Shown: in pieces, positions 1-13,630 of the stretch
Layout: each line of letters starts with the position of its first letter
Position numbering within the stretch: position 1 is the first letter of the stretch
Origin: Arthrobacter sp. V1I9
GTDB lineage: Bacteria > Actinomycetota > Actinomycetes > Actinomycetales > Micrococcaceae
Assembly (NCBI RefSeq): GCF_030817075.1
Contig: NZ_JAUSYU010000001.1
Coordinates: 1-64,000 of the forward strand
DNA: 64,000 nucleotides
Reading direction: 5' to 3'
The notes under the pieces: model-generated
What the model saw: only the letters and a program-made list of their open reading frames with translations
Databases searched by the model: none
Told to the model about the DNA's origin: nothing
Position numbers and translations under genes: made by a program

Positions 1-261
1 CTTCGGGGGTTCGGGTAAGTTTGAAAAGTTGCTCCGGAGCGATCCTTGACTTGTTGTTGTGGTGGTGCCGGGTGTGTCTGTTGTTTGAGAACTCAATAGT
101 GTGCCAAGTTTGTTGATACCAATTGTTTTAGTGATTGGTTGAATTGATCGGGCTGCCCGCCCCTGTGGGTGGTCTGGTTTTTACAGCTGGTTTCAAATTT
201 TTGCTGTCTGGTTGCTGCGTTATTTCCGTGGTTTCCGGGTGGTTTCTGTTTTTGTTTTACT
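1..261 (+). other. rRNA operon leader with 16S processing-stem arm
   Basis: This is non-coding leader upstream of 16S rRNA. Bases 78-107 are complementary, with few mismatches, to 2004-2033 downstream of 16S, so together they can form the long stem that RNase III cuts to release pre-16S. The core GTGTGCCAA (99-107) pairs with TTGGCACAC. The operon promoters probably lie left of the window, because no convincing -35/-10 pair is visible here. Confidence 0.7.
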
Positions 262-5415
<5,154 letters not shown>

Positions 5416-5647
5416 CCACACACCACCCCCGCAAACCAATCCTTCAAAAGAGGTTTGCACCCAAGAGGGTGGTAAAAGATAAACAAGACTGCTTGCGTCC
5501 ACTATGTGGTTCCCGAACAACAAACCCGTTGCTTGAGAACCGATAACTGAATAACAACACCACAGCTCCAACACACGGAGCGATGTTGTAACCAAAAATT
5601 TTCCCACCCGCCCGGGCACGCCCCGGGTGCCAGGGTGCGGAGCAAGG
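5416..5647 (+). other. 23S-5S spacer with 23S processing-stem arm
   Basis: Bases 5471-5525 are an imperfect reverse complement of 2119-2155 in the 16S-23S spacer, with the core GCGTCCACTATGTGGTT. They form the stem that brackets 23S for RNase III processing. The motif TTGCTTGAGAACCGATAACTG (5530-5550) resembles the leader motif and probably belongs to the 5S processing stem. No gene is visible. Confidence 0.65.
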
Positions 5648-5766
5648 GTTACGGCGGTCATAGCGTGGGGGAAACGCCCGGTCCCATTCCGAACCCGGAA
5701 GCTAAGACCCACAGCGCCGATGGTACTGCACCCGGGAGGGTGTGGGAGAGTAGGTCACCGCCGGAC
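5648..5766 (+). rRNA. rrf: 5S ribosomal RNA
   Basis: This is an RNA of about 119 nt starting GTTACGGCGG and ending CCGCCGGAC. Its terminal sequences pair to form helix I (TTACGGCGGT with ACCGCCGG). The conserved internal block CCATTCCGAACCCGGAAG is present at about 5684-5701. It is the last gene of the operon and lies just before a strong hairpin. Confidence 0.95.
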
Positions 5767-5776
5767 ATAAATTAGA

Positions 5777-5807
5777 GTAGGGCCCTGACACGACGTCAGG
5801 GCCCTAC
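5777..5807 (+). terminator. rRNA operon terminator
   Basis: A perfect 13-bp stem (5777-5789 with 5795-5807, arm GTAGGGCCCTGAC) with a 5-base loop lies 11 bases after 5S. Only a short T stretch follows, as is common in GC-rich actinobacteria. Confidence 0.85.
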
Positions 5808-5852
5808 CACTTTAACCACCATGAGGCAGCGCAGCAGCGGCAGAAGCCAGCA

Positions 5853-5860
5853 CTTTAACC
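5853..5860. repeat. 8-bp target-site duplication, left copy
   Basis: CTTTAACC directly abuts the left inverted repeat of the insertion sequence and is repeated exactly at 7308-7315 on the other side. Eight bases is the usual duplication length for ISL3-family elements. A third copy of the same 8-mer lies at 5810-5817. Confidence 0.9.
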
Positions 5861-7307
5861 GGCTCTTCACGGTTCGTGGGGAAATGGAATCCCTGAGATG
5901 AGCATCATGCCGCCGTCCGGACGGCACTTCTCAAGAGAATAACCGATTTGTAATTGGCTGGGTTGCGGTAGCCGCGGGCGGTGCGTTTGATGTTCTTGAT
6001 CGCGGTGTTGTTGGCCTCGACCTTGCCAGTAGTGGCGCCGGTAATGATCATCACCTCGATCTCCTTCCACCACCGGCAGACGGTGCGGTAGAGCCTGTTC
6101 GTCACCGCCCTCGCGGCTGCCTTGACCAGCTCCTCGAGTACCTTCTTGGCCGCCGTCGCGTCTTCCAGGGAGCCGGTGCGAAGCAGTGCCCTGAGCTGTT
6201 CCTTGACTTCCAGACGGCTTGGAGCGTGCCTGTTGGATCGTCCAGGGCGAACACTTCCTCGAGTCGGAGGGCTGCTCGGCAGCTGAGGTTGTCGCCGCCG
6301 CGCAGCAGGAGCATGCGGTGGGCCCAGGCCTTGTCGATGGCCCGGCCGCGGCGGCCCTTGACCTGTTGGGAGAGGTTCTGCCGGGTCTCGGTCATGGCCT
6401 GGTTGGCCAGCGAGATCAGGTGAAAGTGATCAACTGCGACCGCCGTGCGGGGAAGCCACATCCGCAACGCTTTACGGAATGCCGCCGAGGGGTCGATCGC
6501 GACGACCTGCACGGCCAGGCGCCATTCCAGGGGCCGGGCGAACAACCAGTCTCCCCGACGCATTTGTGGTCCCGCCCGTCGACCACGCCCAGGACCTGAC
6601 CGGTGTCCAGATCCACGATCGTTGTCATCCACGGCTCGAACCGAGTCCACGCCTTCGTGGTCGGGTCCTGAAAATAGCGCACCGACCGGAACCGGTGTTC
6701 ATCGATGCCCAGCATCCGCGGGCTCAGTTTGTCCACGTCAGGCAGCTGCAGCACGCAGGCCTCGGTCACCGCCGCCCGGACCATCCACCAGGACACGGCG
6801 AAGCCGGCAGCTGTCTCCGAGACAGCCCTGCCTGAGCGGATGACGGCGTTGACGAGTTGGTCCCGCAGCCGGCTCGTCGAGCGGGAACGGCGCGGCACCT
6901 GCGGGGTCGATTCAAAGAACGACAGCCGGTCACACGCTGGCTCTTCGCAGTACCAGCGGTACTTGGACCAGAGCACGTCTACCGGTCCGGCGACGGGAAC
7001 ATCGCGGAGTCGTTGAAGACGGCGCTCTTTCCGCCGGGATGCGATGACCCCGCAGCTCGGGCAGCCGGGCAGCTGGTCGGTTTCGATGATGACCTGCCGG
7101 CGGCCGGCAGTGATAGTGGTGGAGATGACGCGGTAGTCGGGCAGGTTGAAGAGGATGGTGGCAGCGTCGGCTGCGACCCCGGTAGGCTCGTTCAAAGGCT
7201 CGTGGTCCTGTTCCAGGTTGAATGCTAGACACACTCATCCCAGCAGGGCCACGGGCCCCTTTGTCTTCAACGACACGAACTCAATTCCCCATCAACCGTG
7301 AAGAGCC
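5861..7307 (-). mobile_element. ISL3-family insertion sequence, 1447 bp, with intact ends
   Basis: The ends are 23-bp imperfect inverted repeats: GGCTCTTCACGGTTCGTGGGGAA at 5861-5883 and its complement GGCTCTTCACGGTTGATGGGGAA at 7285-7307. They differ at three positions. An 8-bp direct repeat flanks the element. The interior carries one minus-strand transposase reading frame filling the element, with the ISL3-type zinc ribbon and DDE core, but broken by two frameshifts. The element sits 54 bases downstream of the rRNA terminator, in non-essential spacer. The perfect target duplication suggests a fairly recent insertion. Unless the indels are sequencing errors, the copy cannot move by itself, though intact ends could be mobilised in trans. 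Confidence 0.92.
5905..7234 (-). pseudogene. ISL3-family transposase, two frameshifts
   Basis: The product resembles the roughly 420-residue ISL3 transposases that cut and paste the element. The first part (start at 7234) has a Cys-rich ribbon (CPSCG, then CEEPACDR), a helical DNA-binding region and GIDEHRFR, which contains the first catalytic Asp. The frame breaks near 6549-6553, where GGGGAGACTGG reads as if two extra bases were inserted. It resumes as GDWLFARPLEW and continues through AIDPSAAFRKAL and DHFHLISLANQ. It breaks again near 6206-6210, where one G appears missing, and resumes as KEQLRALLRTGSLEDA through the conserved end TNRLYRTVCRWW to the stop at 5905. All expected regions are present once the two shifts are corrected. 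Confidence 0.88.
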
Positions 7308-7315
7308 CTTTAACC
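7308..7315. repeat. 8-bp target-site duplication, right copy
   Basis: CTTTAACC lies immediately outside the right inverted repeat and is identical to 5853-5860. The match extends to 12 bases (CTTTAACCACCA) with 5810-5821, which is probably what the undisturbed spacer looked like. Confidence 0.9.
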
Positions 7316-7611
7316 ACCAGAAAGAGCGAGAGCGTTGCAGGGGCGGGCGCAGCAAAAGACAACGCGTCCCAGGCGACGGGAGGCGCAGGAGGTGGGCTGT
7401 TCCGTAGGTGCGGCGGTAAGGGCTAAAGGGCGCGCGTTTGATGCCCGGGACGGCCGCGATTCCTCAAGAATCTGGTGATTAACCTCAAAAAGTCGCGGAA
7501 ACACGCGGAATTTGCCGACCAGACCGGCCCAAGCTGGTAAGTTTTCGAAGAGTGGCTTGTACGCATGCCGCGTGCAGGCTCCAGAAATCATGACCGTCCA
7601 GGAGGACATCA
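7316..7611. other. intergenic region upstream of the HU gene
   Basis: About 300 bases without a supported gene. Short open frames here have no start or codon bias like the neighbours. It should hold the HU promoter, but I could not pick a convincing -35/-10 pair. The sequence becomes more AT-rich between 7455 and 7560. Confidence 0.5.
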
Positions 7612-7899
7612 ATGGCTAAGAACCGTAGTGAACTTGTTTCAGAGGTAGCAGGCAAGGCCGGCACCAGCCAGGCAGCCGTCAACTCCGTCCTCGACGCGCT
7701 GTTCGAGGTTTTCGAGACTTCCGTTGCCGCGGGCGAGAAGATCACCATCCCGGGCTGGCTCGCCGTCGAGCGCACCGACCGTGCAGCACGCACCGGCCGC
7801 AACCCGCAGACGGGTGAGACCATTCAGATCGCCGCCGGCCACAGCGTCAAGCTGACCGCCGGCTCCAAGCTGAAGGCTGCGGTCTCCAACAAGAAGTAA
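7612..7899 (+). CDS. hup: HU-family DNA-binding protein
   Basis: This small basic protein of 95 residues is a histone-like HU, which dimerises, bends DNA and compacts the nucleoid. The N-terminal helical dimerisation half (ELVSEVAGKAGTSQAAVNSVLDALFEVF) is followed by the beta-arm signature GRNPQTGET at residues 62-70. The usual basic C-terminus ends SNKK. Its length is that of the short HU form, without the long Lys/Ala tail of mycobacterial HupB. The ATG follows a clear ribosome site (CAGGAGGACATCA). It is a single gene ended by its own terminator. Confidence 0.95.
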   Translation: MAKNRSELVSEVAGKAGTSQAAVNSVLDALFEVFETSVAAGEKITIPGWLAVERTDRAARTGRNPQTGETIQIAAGHSVKLTAGSKLKAAVSNKK

Positions 7900-7933
7900 A
7901 GCTTCTTCCTCCCGGCATCAGACCGGCGTGGAC

Positions 7934-7974
7934 AAGGGGTGGCAACCACAGGGTTGCCGCCCCTTTTGCTTTTA
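7934..7974 (+). terminator. terminator of the HU gene
   Basis: The arms AAGGGGTGGCAACC (7934-7947) and GGTTGCCGCCCCTTT (7952-7966) form a 14-bp stem with one G-U pair. T-rich sequence follows (TTTTGCTTTT). Confidence 0.9.
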
Positions 7975-8016
7975 AGGCGATTCGCGGCCCGGGCAAGGGT
8001 AGCGGACAATGGATAG

Positions 8017-10170
8017 GTGCCTTCTGCCGCAAAACCCCAATCCACAGCAACCCAGTCAGCTCCCGGCAAGGGAGCTCCTGGGCAAGGCATCGGTGCCCTC
8101 GGCGTCTCCAGGGCATGGCAGCTGGCGGGACTGGCAGCGCTCTTTCTCGGACTCGTGGCGGCACTCGTCTTTTCCGGCGCGGCCGCCGCCCGCGAGGTCT
8201 CGGATCCGGGCGCCTTGGTTCGCTGGGGCCTGCCCGTCAGCAAGGCGATCCACAACGTCGCAGTGGCTACGGTCATCGGCGGCCTCATCTTTGCCGTAGG
8301 CATCCTGCCCAAGCGTTTGGGACTCCGCAGCAGGGACCGGGACGCAACTGCAGAAGACGCAGAACATCCCGCCTTCACCCGCGCCTTGGCCCTCGCAGCC
8401 GCTGCGGGCGCCGTTTGGACCTTGTCCGCCATTGCAGTCCTGGTGCTCACCTATTCTGACGTGGCCGGGCAGGGCGTTTCCGGTGACGCAGAGTTCACCC
8501 AGGCCCTGGTCTATTTCATGACGGACATCGAGACGGGCCGGGCATGGCTCGCCGTCACCATCATCGCCGCCGTGGTGACAACTGCCCTGTTCGGCGTCAG
8601 GTCCCTTGGCGGACTGGCCCTGACCCTGATCCTGGCGCTCATCGGTCTGGTGCCGACGGCCCTGATCGGGCACTCCTCGAGCTCGTCAGACCACGAAGGC
8701 GCCATCAACTCGCTTGGCCTGCACCTGGTGGGCGTCAGTACCTGGGTGGGCGGCATCATCATGCTGGCGCTGCTGTCCGGGATCCTGACAGGCTCCAAAG
8801 CGGGCGGGACGGCGGATATCACCGAGGCCACACTCAAAAGGTTCTCTTCCCTGGCGGGCTTCGCCTTTGTGCTGGTCTTCGCCTCCGGCGTCATCAACGC
8901 CAGCATCCGGATCACCAACTGGGGCGACCTCTTCGGCTCGTCCTACGGCCAGCTGATCCTGGCCAAGTCCGCCGCAACGCTGGTCCTGGGCGGGATCGGC
9001 TTCATGCACCGCCAATGGGTGATCCCCCAGCTGAACCGCAAGGGCTCCACAATGTCCTCGCGAAGGGTCCTATGGCAGCTCGTCCTGGCTGAATTCCTGG
9101 TCATGGGGGCCACCTCCGGCGTGGCCGTGGCCCTGGGCCGTTCTGCCCCGCCCCAGTCCACCACGTATGCACCTGATGCCTCGCCCGCGTTCATCCTCAC
9201 CGGCTACGAACTCCCCCCGGAGCTGACCCCCGCCCGCTGGCTCACAGAGTGGCGGTTGGACTGGCTTTGGATTGCCGTCGCGCTGTTCGGGCTGGTCTCC
9301 TACTTCCTCGGCGTGGCGAAGATCCACCGCCGGGGCGACACATGGCAGTGGTTCCGGTCCGTGAACTGGGTGATCGGCCTGCTGGTGCTCACCTACATCA
9401 CGTCCGGACCGCCGTCGGTCTATGGCCGCGTCCTGTTCTCGGCGCACATGGTGGACCACATGGCGCTCACCATGGTGGCCCCCATCTTCCTGGTCCTCGG
9501 CGCACCCGTGACCCTCGCCCTGCGCGCGATGCCCCCGCGGGGTGACGGTTCACGCGGCCCGAGGGAATGGCTGCTGGTATTTGTGCACTCCAGGTTCTCG
9601 CAGGTGGTCACGCATCCGCTCTTCGCCGCCGCAAACTTCGCCGGTTCGATCGTCCTGTTCTACTACTCGGACCTGTTCGGGTTTGCCATGCGCGAGCACG
9701 TGGGGCACGAACTGATGATTGTGCACTTCCTGCTCACGGGCTACATCTTCGTCCTGAGCATGATCGGCTCTGACCCGCTGCCGCTCCGGGCACCGTACCC
9801 GATGCGGCTGCTGCTGCTCCTTGCCACCATGGGCTTCCACGCCTTCTTCGGTGTGGCGATCATGGGCGGAACCAACCTCCTGGCGGCTGACTACTTCGGC
9901 AACCTGGGGCGGGCCTGGGGTCAGTCGGCGCTGCTGGACCAGCAGACCGGCGGAGCGGTGGCCTGGGGCATCGGCGAGGTACCAACGCTCCTGGTGGCCA
10001 TCGGTGTTGCCATCATGTGGTCCCGGTCAGACCAGCGGGAGACCAAACGCGTGGACCGGGCGGCGGACAGGAATAACGACGCCGATCTCACCGCTTACAA
10101 CGATATGTTTGCCAAATTGGCTGAACGCGACGCCAAGCTGGCTGAACGAAACAAGCTGGAAGGACGCTGA
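8017..10170 (+). CDS. CopD-CtaG fusion: copper resistance / cytochrome c oxidase assembly membrane protein
   Basis: This 717-residue polytopic membrane protein has two modules. Residues about 20-330 match the CopD copper-transport family, with many membrane segments and HSSSSSDHEGAINSLGLHLVG. Residues about 400-660 match CtaG, the caa3-type oxidase assembly factor, with His/Met-rich membrane motifs HMVDHMALTM, GHELMIVH and MGFHAFFG that could hold copper. This fusion is common in actinobacteria and is thought to deliver copper to the respiratory oxidase. GTG at 8017 is the first usable start. No good ribosome site precedes it, so the message may be leaderless. The stop overlaps the next start by one base (TGATG), which indicates coupling. 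Confidence 0.88.
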   Translation: MPSAAKPQSTATQSAPGKGAPGQGIGALGVSRAWQLAGLAALFLGLVAALVFSGAAAAREVSDPGALVRWGLPVSKAIHNVAVATVIGGLIFAVGILPKRLGLRSRDRDATAEDAEHPAFTRALALAAAAGAVWTLSAIAVLVLTYSDVAGQGVSGDAEFTQALVYFMTDIETGRAWLAVTIIAAVVTTALFGVRSLGGLALTLILALIGLVPTALIGHSSSSSDHEGAINSLGLHLVGVSTWVGGIIMLALLSGILTGSKAGGTADITEATLKRFSSLAGFAFVLVFASGVINASIRITNWGDLFGSSYGQLILAKSAATLVLGGIGFMHRQWVIPQLNRKGSTMSSRRVLWQLVLAEFLVMGATSGVAVALGRSAPPQSTTYAPDASPAFILTGYELPPELTPARWLTEWRLDWLWIAVALFGLVSYFLGVAKIHRRGDTWQWFRSVNWVIGLLVLTYITSGPPSVYGRVLFSAHMVDHMALTMVAPIFLVLGAPVTLALRAMPPRGDGSRGPREWLLVFVHSRFSQVVTHPLFAAANFAGSIVLFYYSDLFGFAMREHVGHELMIVHFLLTGYIFVLSMIGSDPLPLRAPYPMRLLLLLATMGFHAFFGVAIMGGTNLLAADYFGNLGRAWGQSALLDQQTGGAVAWGIGEVPTLLVAIGVAIMWSRSDQRETKRVDRAADRNNDADLTAYNDMFAKLAERDAKLAERNKLEGR

Positions 10171-12209
10171 TGAGCGAAACCGTACGCACCCACGCCCGGG
10201 TCCGGGCCTCCGAACTGGTGGGCCGCAATTGGCTGAACACCGGCGGCAAATCGCTGGACCTTGACGCCCTGCGCGGCAAGATCGTGCTGCTGGACTTTTG
10301 GACCTTCTGCTGCATCAACTGCCTGCACGTCCTGGACGAACTGCGGCCGCTCGAGGAACAGTACTCCGACGTCCTGGTCACGGTGGGCGTCCACTCGCCA
10401 AAGTTCGAACACGAAGCGGACCCCGTTGCGCTGGCCGCCGCCGTAGAGCGATACGAAATCCACCACCCCGTCCTGGACGATCCGGAGCTGGACACCTGGA
10501 AGGCCTACACCGCGCGGGCCTGGCCCACCCTGGTGGTCATCGACCCCGAGGGCTACATCGTGGCGCACCTTTCCGGTGAAGGCCACGCGGACGGACTGGC
10601 GGTGCTGATCCCCGAGCTCATCGCCGAACACGAGGCCAAGGGGACGCTGCACCGCGGCTCCGGCCCGTACGTCGCCCCTGAGCCCAGCTCAGGGACGCTG
10701 CGCTTCCCCGGCAAGGCGCTCTTCCTGCCCGCCGGGCGCGGTTCAGCCGCCGCAGAGGGAACGGACGACGCCGATGCAGCGGCAGGTGCCGCCACGCAGG
10801 GCACAGCGTCCAACGGTTCAGCAGCACGGGGTTCGTGGCTGGTCACCGACACGGGCCACCACCGCCTGGTGGAACTGGGCACCGACTTCCACACCGTACT
10901 GGGCACCTACGGCTCCGGCACCAAGGGCTACGCTGACGGCCCCGCCGCCGGTGTTGAGGCTACCGCCCGGTTCAACGAGCCCCAGGGCCTGGTTCTGCTG
11001 CCGGAAGATGTGGCAGCCAAGGCAGGCTACGACGTCGTGATTGCAGATTCCGTGAACCACCGGCTCCGCGGACTCTCACTCCAGGACGGGAAGGTGACCA
11101 CCCTCGTGGGCAACGGCATCCAGCGCCTGCTGGAGACCGGCCCGGCCCGCGTTGACGAGGACGCTGCCGGATTCACCGGCCGCCTGAGTGAACACCCGCT
11201 TGAGGTCTCCCTGAGCTCGCCATGGGATCTTGTCTGGTCCAGCAAGCTCCACGCCGTGGTGATCGCCATGGCCGGCACGCACCAGATCTTCAGCTTTGAT
11301 CCGCTGACCGGTGCCGTGGCCATCGAAGCCGGTAACGGCCTGGAAGGCCTGCTGGACGGCCCGGCCCACGAGGCCTGGTTCGCCCAGCCCTCCGGGCTCG
11401 CCGAAGACGCGGCGGGCAACATCTGGGTGGCGGATTCCGAAACGTCCGCCCTCCGCAAGCTCGTCATCAGCGACGACGGCGCCATCACCGTGGAGTCCGC
11501 CGTCGGCAAGGGCCTGTTCGACTTCGGCTTCCGGGACGGTGCCGCGGCTGAAGCCCGGCTCCAGCACCCGCTCGGCGTGACGGTGCTGCCGGACGGTTCG
11601 GTGGCAATCGCCGATACCTACAACGGTGCGGTACGCCGCTACGACCCCGCGGCGGGAACTGTTTCCACGCTGGCACGTGGACTTCTGGAGCCCTCGGACG
11701 TGATTGTGGACCACACTCAGTCAGCCGGTTCCGAGCCGCTGCTCGTGGTGGTGGAGGCCAACCAGCACCAGCTGGTGTACGTCCCCATTCCCAAGGAAGC
11801 GCAGCAGGTGGACGAGGGCGCGTCGCAGACTCACCGGCCGAAGAGCCCGGTGGCACCCGGCCCCTTGGAACTGACGGTACGTTTCACCGCGCCCACCGGG
11901 CAGAAACTGGATGACCGCTGGGGTGACCCCACCCAGCTGAAGATCTCCTCCACTCCGCCCGAGCTGCTGGTGTCCGGCGGCGGAACGTCGGTGGGACTGC
12001 TCCGTACCCTTGAGCTGTCCGCAGACGTGCCCGAAGGCGTCCTGCACATCACCGCCCGCGCCGCGGCCTGCGACGGTCCCGAAACCGAGGACGGCGAAAT
12101 CCCGGACCACGCGGCCTGCCACCTTTACCAGCAGGACTGGGGCATCCCTGTGCTGCTGCAGAGCGACGGCGATACCGAGCTGGTGCTGGACCTGCGCGGC
12201 ATGGACTGA
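10170..12209 (+). CDS. thioredoxin-like / NHL-repeat protein
   Basis: The 679-residue protein has an N-terminal thioredoxin-like domain (residues about 8-150) with the redox motif CINC inside WTFCCINCLH, and a cis-Pro region ARAWPTLVVIDPEG. The rest is a series of NHL beta-propeller repeats (ARFNEPQGLVL, LSSPWDLVW, FAQPSGLAED, LQHPLGVTVLPDG) and a C-terminal beta domain. No signal peptide is visible, so the domain may be cytoplasmic. The family is widespread in actinobacteria and its substrate is unknown. Translational coupling to the copper/oxidase assembly gene suggests a thiol or metal role in the same process, which is inference. An Ala/Gly-rich linker lies near residues 190-220. Confidence 0.87.
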   Translation: MSETVRTHARVRASELVGRNWLNTGGKSLDLDALRGKIVLLDFWTFCCINCLHVLDELRPLEEQYSDVLVTVGVHSPKFEHEADPVALAAAVERYEIHHPVLDDPELDTWKAYTARAWPTLVVIDPEGYIVAHLSGEGHADGLAVLIPELIAEHEAKGTLHRGSGPYVAPEPSSGTLRFPGKALFLPAGRGSAAAEGTDDADAAAGAATQGTASNGSAARGSWLVTDTGHHRLVELGTDFHTVLGTYGSGTKGYADGPAAGVEATARFNEPQGLVLLPEDVAAKAGYDVVIADSVNHRLRGLSLQDGKVTTLVGNGIQRLLETGPARVDEDAAGFTGRLSEHPLEVSLSSPWDLVWSSKLHAVVIAMAGTHQIFSFDPLTGAVAIEAGNGLEGLLDGPAHEAWFAQPSGLAEDAAGNIWVADSETSALRKLVISDDGAITVESAVGKGLFDFGFRDGAAAEARLQHPLGVTVLPDGSVAIADTYNGAVRRYDPAAGTVSTLARGLLEPSDVIVDHTQSAGSEPLLVVVEANQHQLVYVPIPKEAQQVDEGASQTHRPKSPVAPGPLELTVRFTAPTGQKLDDRWGDPTQLKISSTPPELLVSGGGTSVGLLRTLELSADVPEGVLHITARAAACDGPETEDGEIPDHAACHLYQQDWGIPVLLQSDGDTELVLDLRGMD

Positions 12210-12238
12210 TCGCGCCGCCGTCGTCCTTATTCTGAAAT

Positions 12239-12281
12239 GGCTGCCGCCCGTGACATACGCGTCACGGGCGGCAGCCTTTTT
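12239..12281 (+). terminator. terminator after the CopD-CtaG / NHL-thioredoxin pair
   Basis: A perfect 16-bp stem (12239-12254 with 12261-12276, arm GGCTGCCGCCCGTGAC) with a 6-base loop is followed by five T residues. Confidence 0.95.
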
Positions 12282-12568
12282 GCGTGGTGTCCCTTGGGAG
12301 GGCCTTGCGTTTGCGGGGACTGGTGCGGTCAAGAGCCCATAAAGCGTGCTCGCCGTGACGGGTTTTCCGGTATGGATTAGCGCGGACCACAGCTGCTGTG
12401 CATGGCACCAATTGGCCACCATGGCCCCATGGAGGTTCACAAAGCCTTGGCACTACAATCTCTGGTGCTTGCCGTCGTCGTCCGGGCCGCGCCATGTGTA
12501 CCCACCGGAGGGAAGCGGCTGTCGGGGTGGATGCCGTGAGGTCCTGTCGGTGCTCGCCCGTAAAAGAC
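12282..12568. other. intergenic region between convergent genes
   Basis: About 290 bases between the terminator and the stop of the minus-strand gene. I see no gene, tRNA or strong hairpin in it. Confidence 0.5.
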
Positions 12569-13588
12569 TCAGAAGCTGAGCAGCGGTGTCACTTTGATGG
12601 TGTCTCCTGTGACGTCCAGGCGGGTGGTGAAGCTGAAGTCCACTTCTTCGTCCAAGGGGTACCAGGCGCCGGTGAACAGGTTCTGCTGGAGCGCCTCCAC
12701 TCTCGCCTTGCCGTCCAGCGGCGCCACCACCCAGCGCCCGTCAAAGGGCTCGATGGCCACGTTGGGATATTCAGTCACGGACCATTTGATGCTGCCGTCC
12801 TGGACCCGGTTGTTGCTGGCGTAGTAGAAGGGGCAGTCCGGCTGGAGCTTCTGCTCCTTGACAGCCTGGGCCGCACAGCCGTCCAGGAACTCCTTGACCT
12901 TCGCCGCCACGTCCGTCTTCAGGCTGTCCGTGGCCTGGGTCAGCAGATTGAGCGGTGCCACGGGGACGTCACGGGTGGTCACGGTGGCACGGCTGGCGGG
13001 CGCAGAGAAGTATTCCCCGTTCACCGTGGCCTCGTATTCGCCCGGGTAGAAAACAGCGAAGGAGTTCCGGCCATTCGGCATGTTGACGTCCACGCCGTTG
13101 ACCGTTGCCTCGCTGGAATTGACCACCGTGACATCAACGGTAGGCAGCCGGGACGGAACAAACGCCCAGGTGTTGAAGAAGATCCACTCGGTTCCGGTCT
13201 TCTGCAGCGCGAACTCGGTGCGCAGCCGGCTGCCGTCGATGGTGTATTCCATCGGCACCACCACCTGGCCGCCGGGGCGCTCCTCAGCCTCTCCGATGCT
13301 CACATTGGTAAAGCGGGACACGGCGGTCTGCAGGGCAGTGCCATCGAGCATTGCGGCGTTGCTGGGCGGCACCGTTGCCCGCAGAAGACCCAGCGCCTTG
13401 CCGCCGTCACCGCTCTGCAGCGCGTCCAGATACTCGCGTACCGGCTGCTGCGGGCTGGCCACAGTATTGTTCACGAGGTTAATGGCAACGATGGCGCCGG
13501 CCACAGCAAGCATGAGGCCCAGCAGCCATCCGGCCGCTATCCTCACCAACGCTTGACTCATTTGCACGTTCCATACGTTACCTGCCAT
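12569..13588 (-). CDS. membrane-anchored protein of unknown function
   Basis: The protein has 339 residues with one N-terminal membrane segment (about residues 14-36, AAGWLLGLMLAVAGAIVAI). The rest is a long extracytoplasmic region. Its first part (PVREYLDALQSGDGGKALGL) resembles the small alpha/beta domains found after anchors in actinobacterial surface proteins. The remainder is rich in beta strands. Two Cys flank DGCAAQAVKEQKLQPDC (about residues 239-255) and could form a disulfide. ATG at 13588 gives 339 residues, and ATG at 13561 (MSQALVRI) is an equally good start. It is transcribed alone, and I assign no function. Confidence 0.8.
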   Translation of the reverse strand: MAGNVWNVQMSQALVRIAAGWLLGLMLAVAGAIVAINLVNNTVASPQQPVREYLDALQSGDGGKALGLLRATVPPSNAAMLDGTALQTAVSRFTNVSIGEAEERPGGQVVVPMEYTIDGSRLRTEFALQKTGTEWIFFNTWAFVPSRLPTVDVTVVNSSEATVNGVDVNMPNGRNSFAVFYPGEYEATVNGEYFSAPASRATVTTRDVPVAPLNLLTQATDSLKTDVAAKVKEFLDGCAAQAVKEQKLQPDCPFYYASNNRVQDGSIKWSVTEYPNVAIEPFDGRWVVAPLDGKARVEALQQNLFTGAWYPLDEEVDFSFTTRLDVTGDTIKVTPLLSF

Positions 13589-13630
13589 GCGCCCGACGAC
13601 GGCAGTTGAGTCAGCTGTGAGCGGTACCTG

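Noticed and set aside
47..75. TTGACT at 47-52 as the -35 of an rRNA promoter
   Set aside because: The spaced position for a -10 reads CGGGTG, so there is no matching -10 element. It is more likely leader sequence.
12398..13609. A 403-codon plus-strand frame opposite the membrane-anchored protein
   Set aside because: The minus-strand reading has a proper membrane anchor and balanced composition. The plus frame has no recognisable domain or start context.
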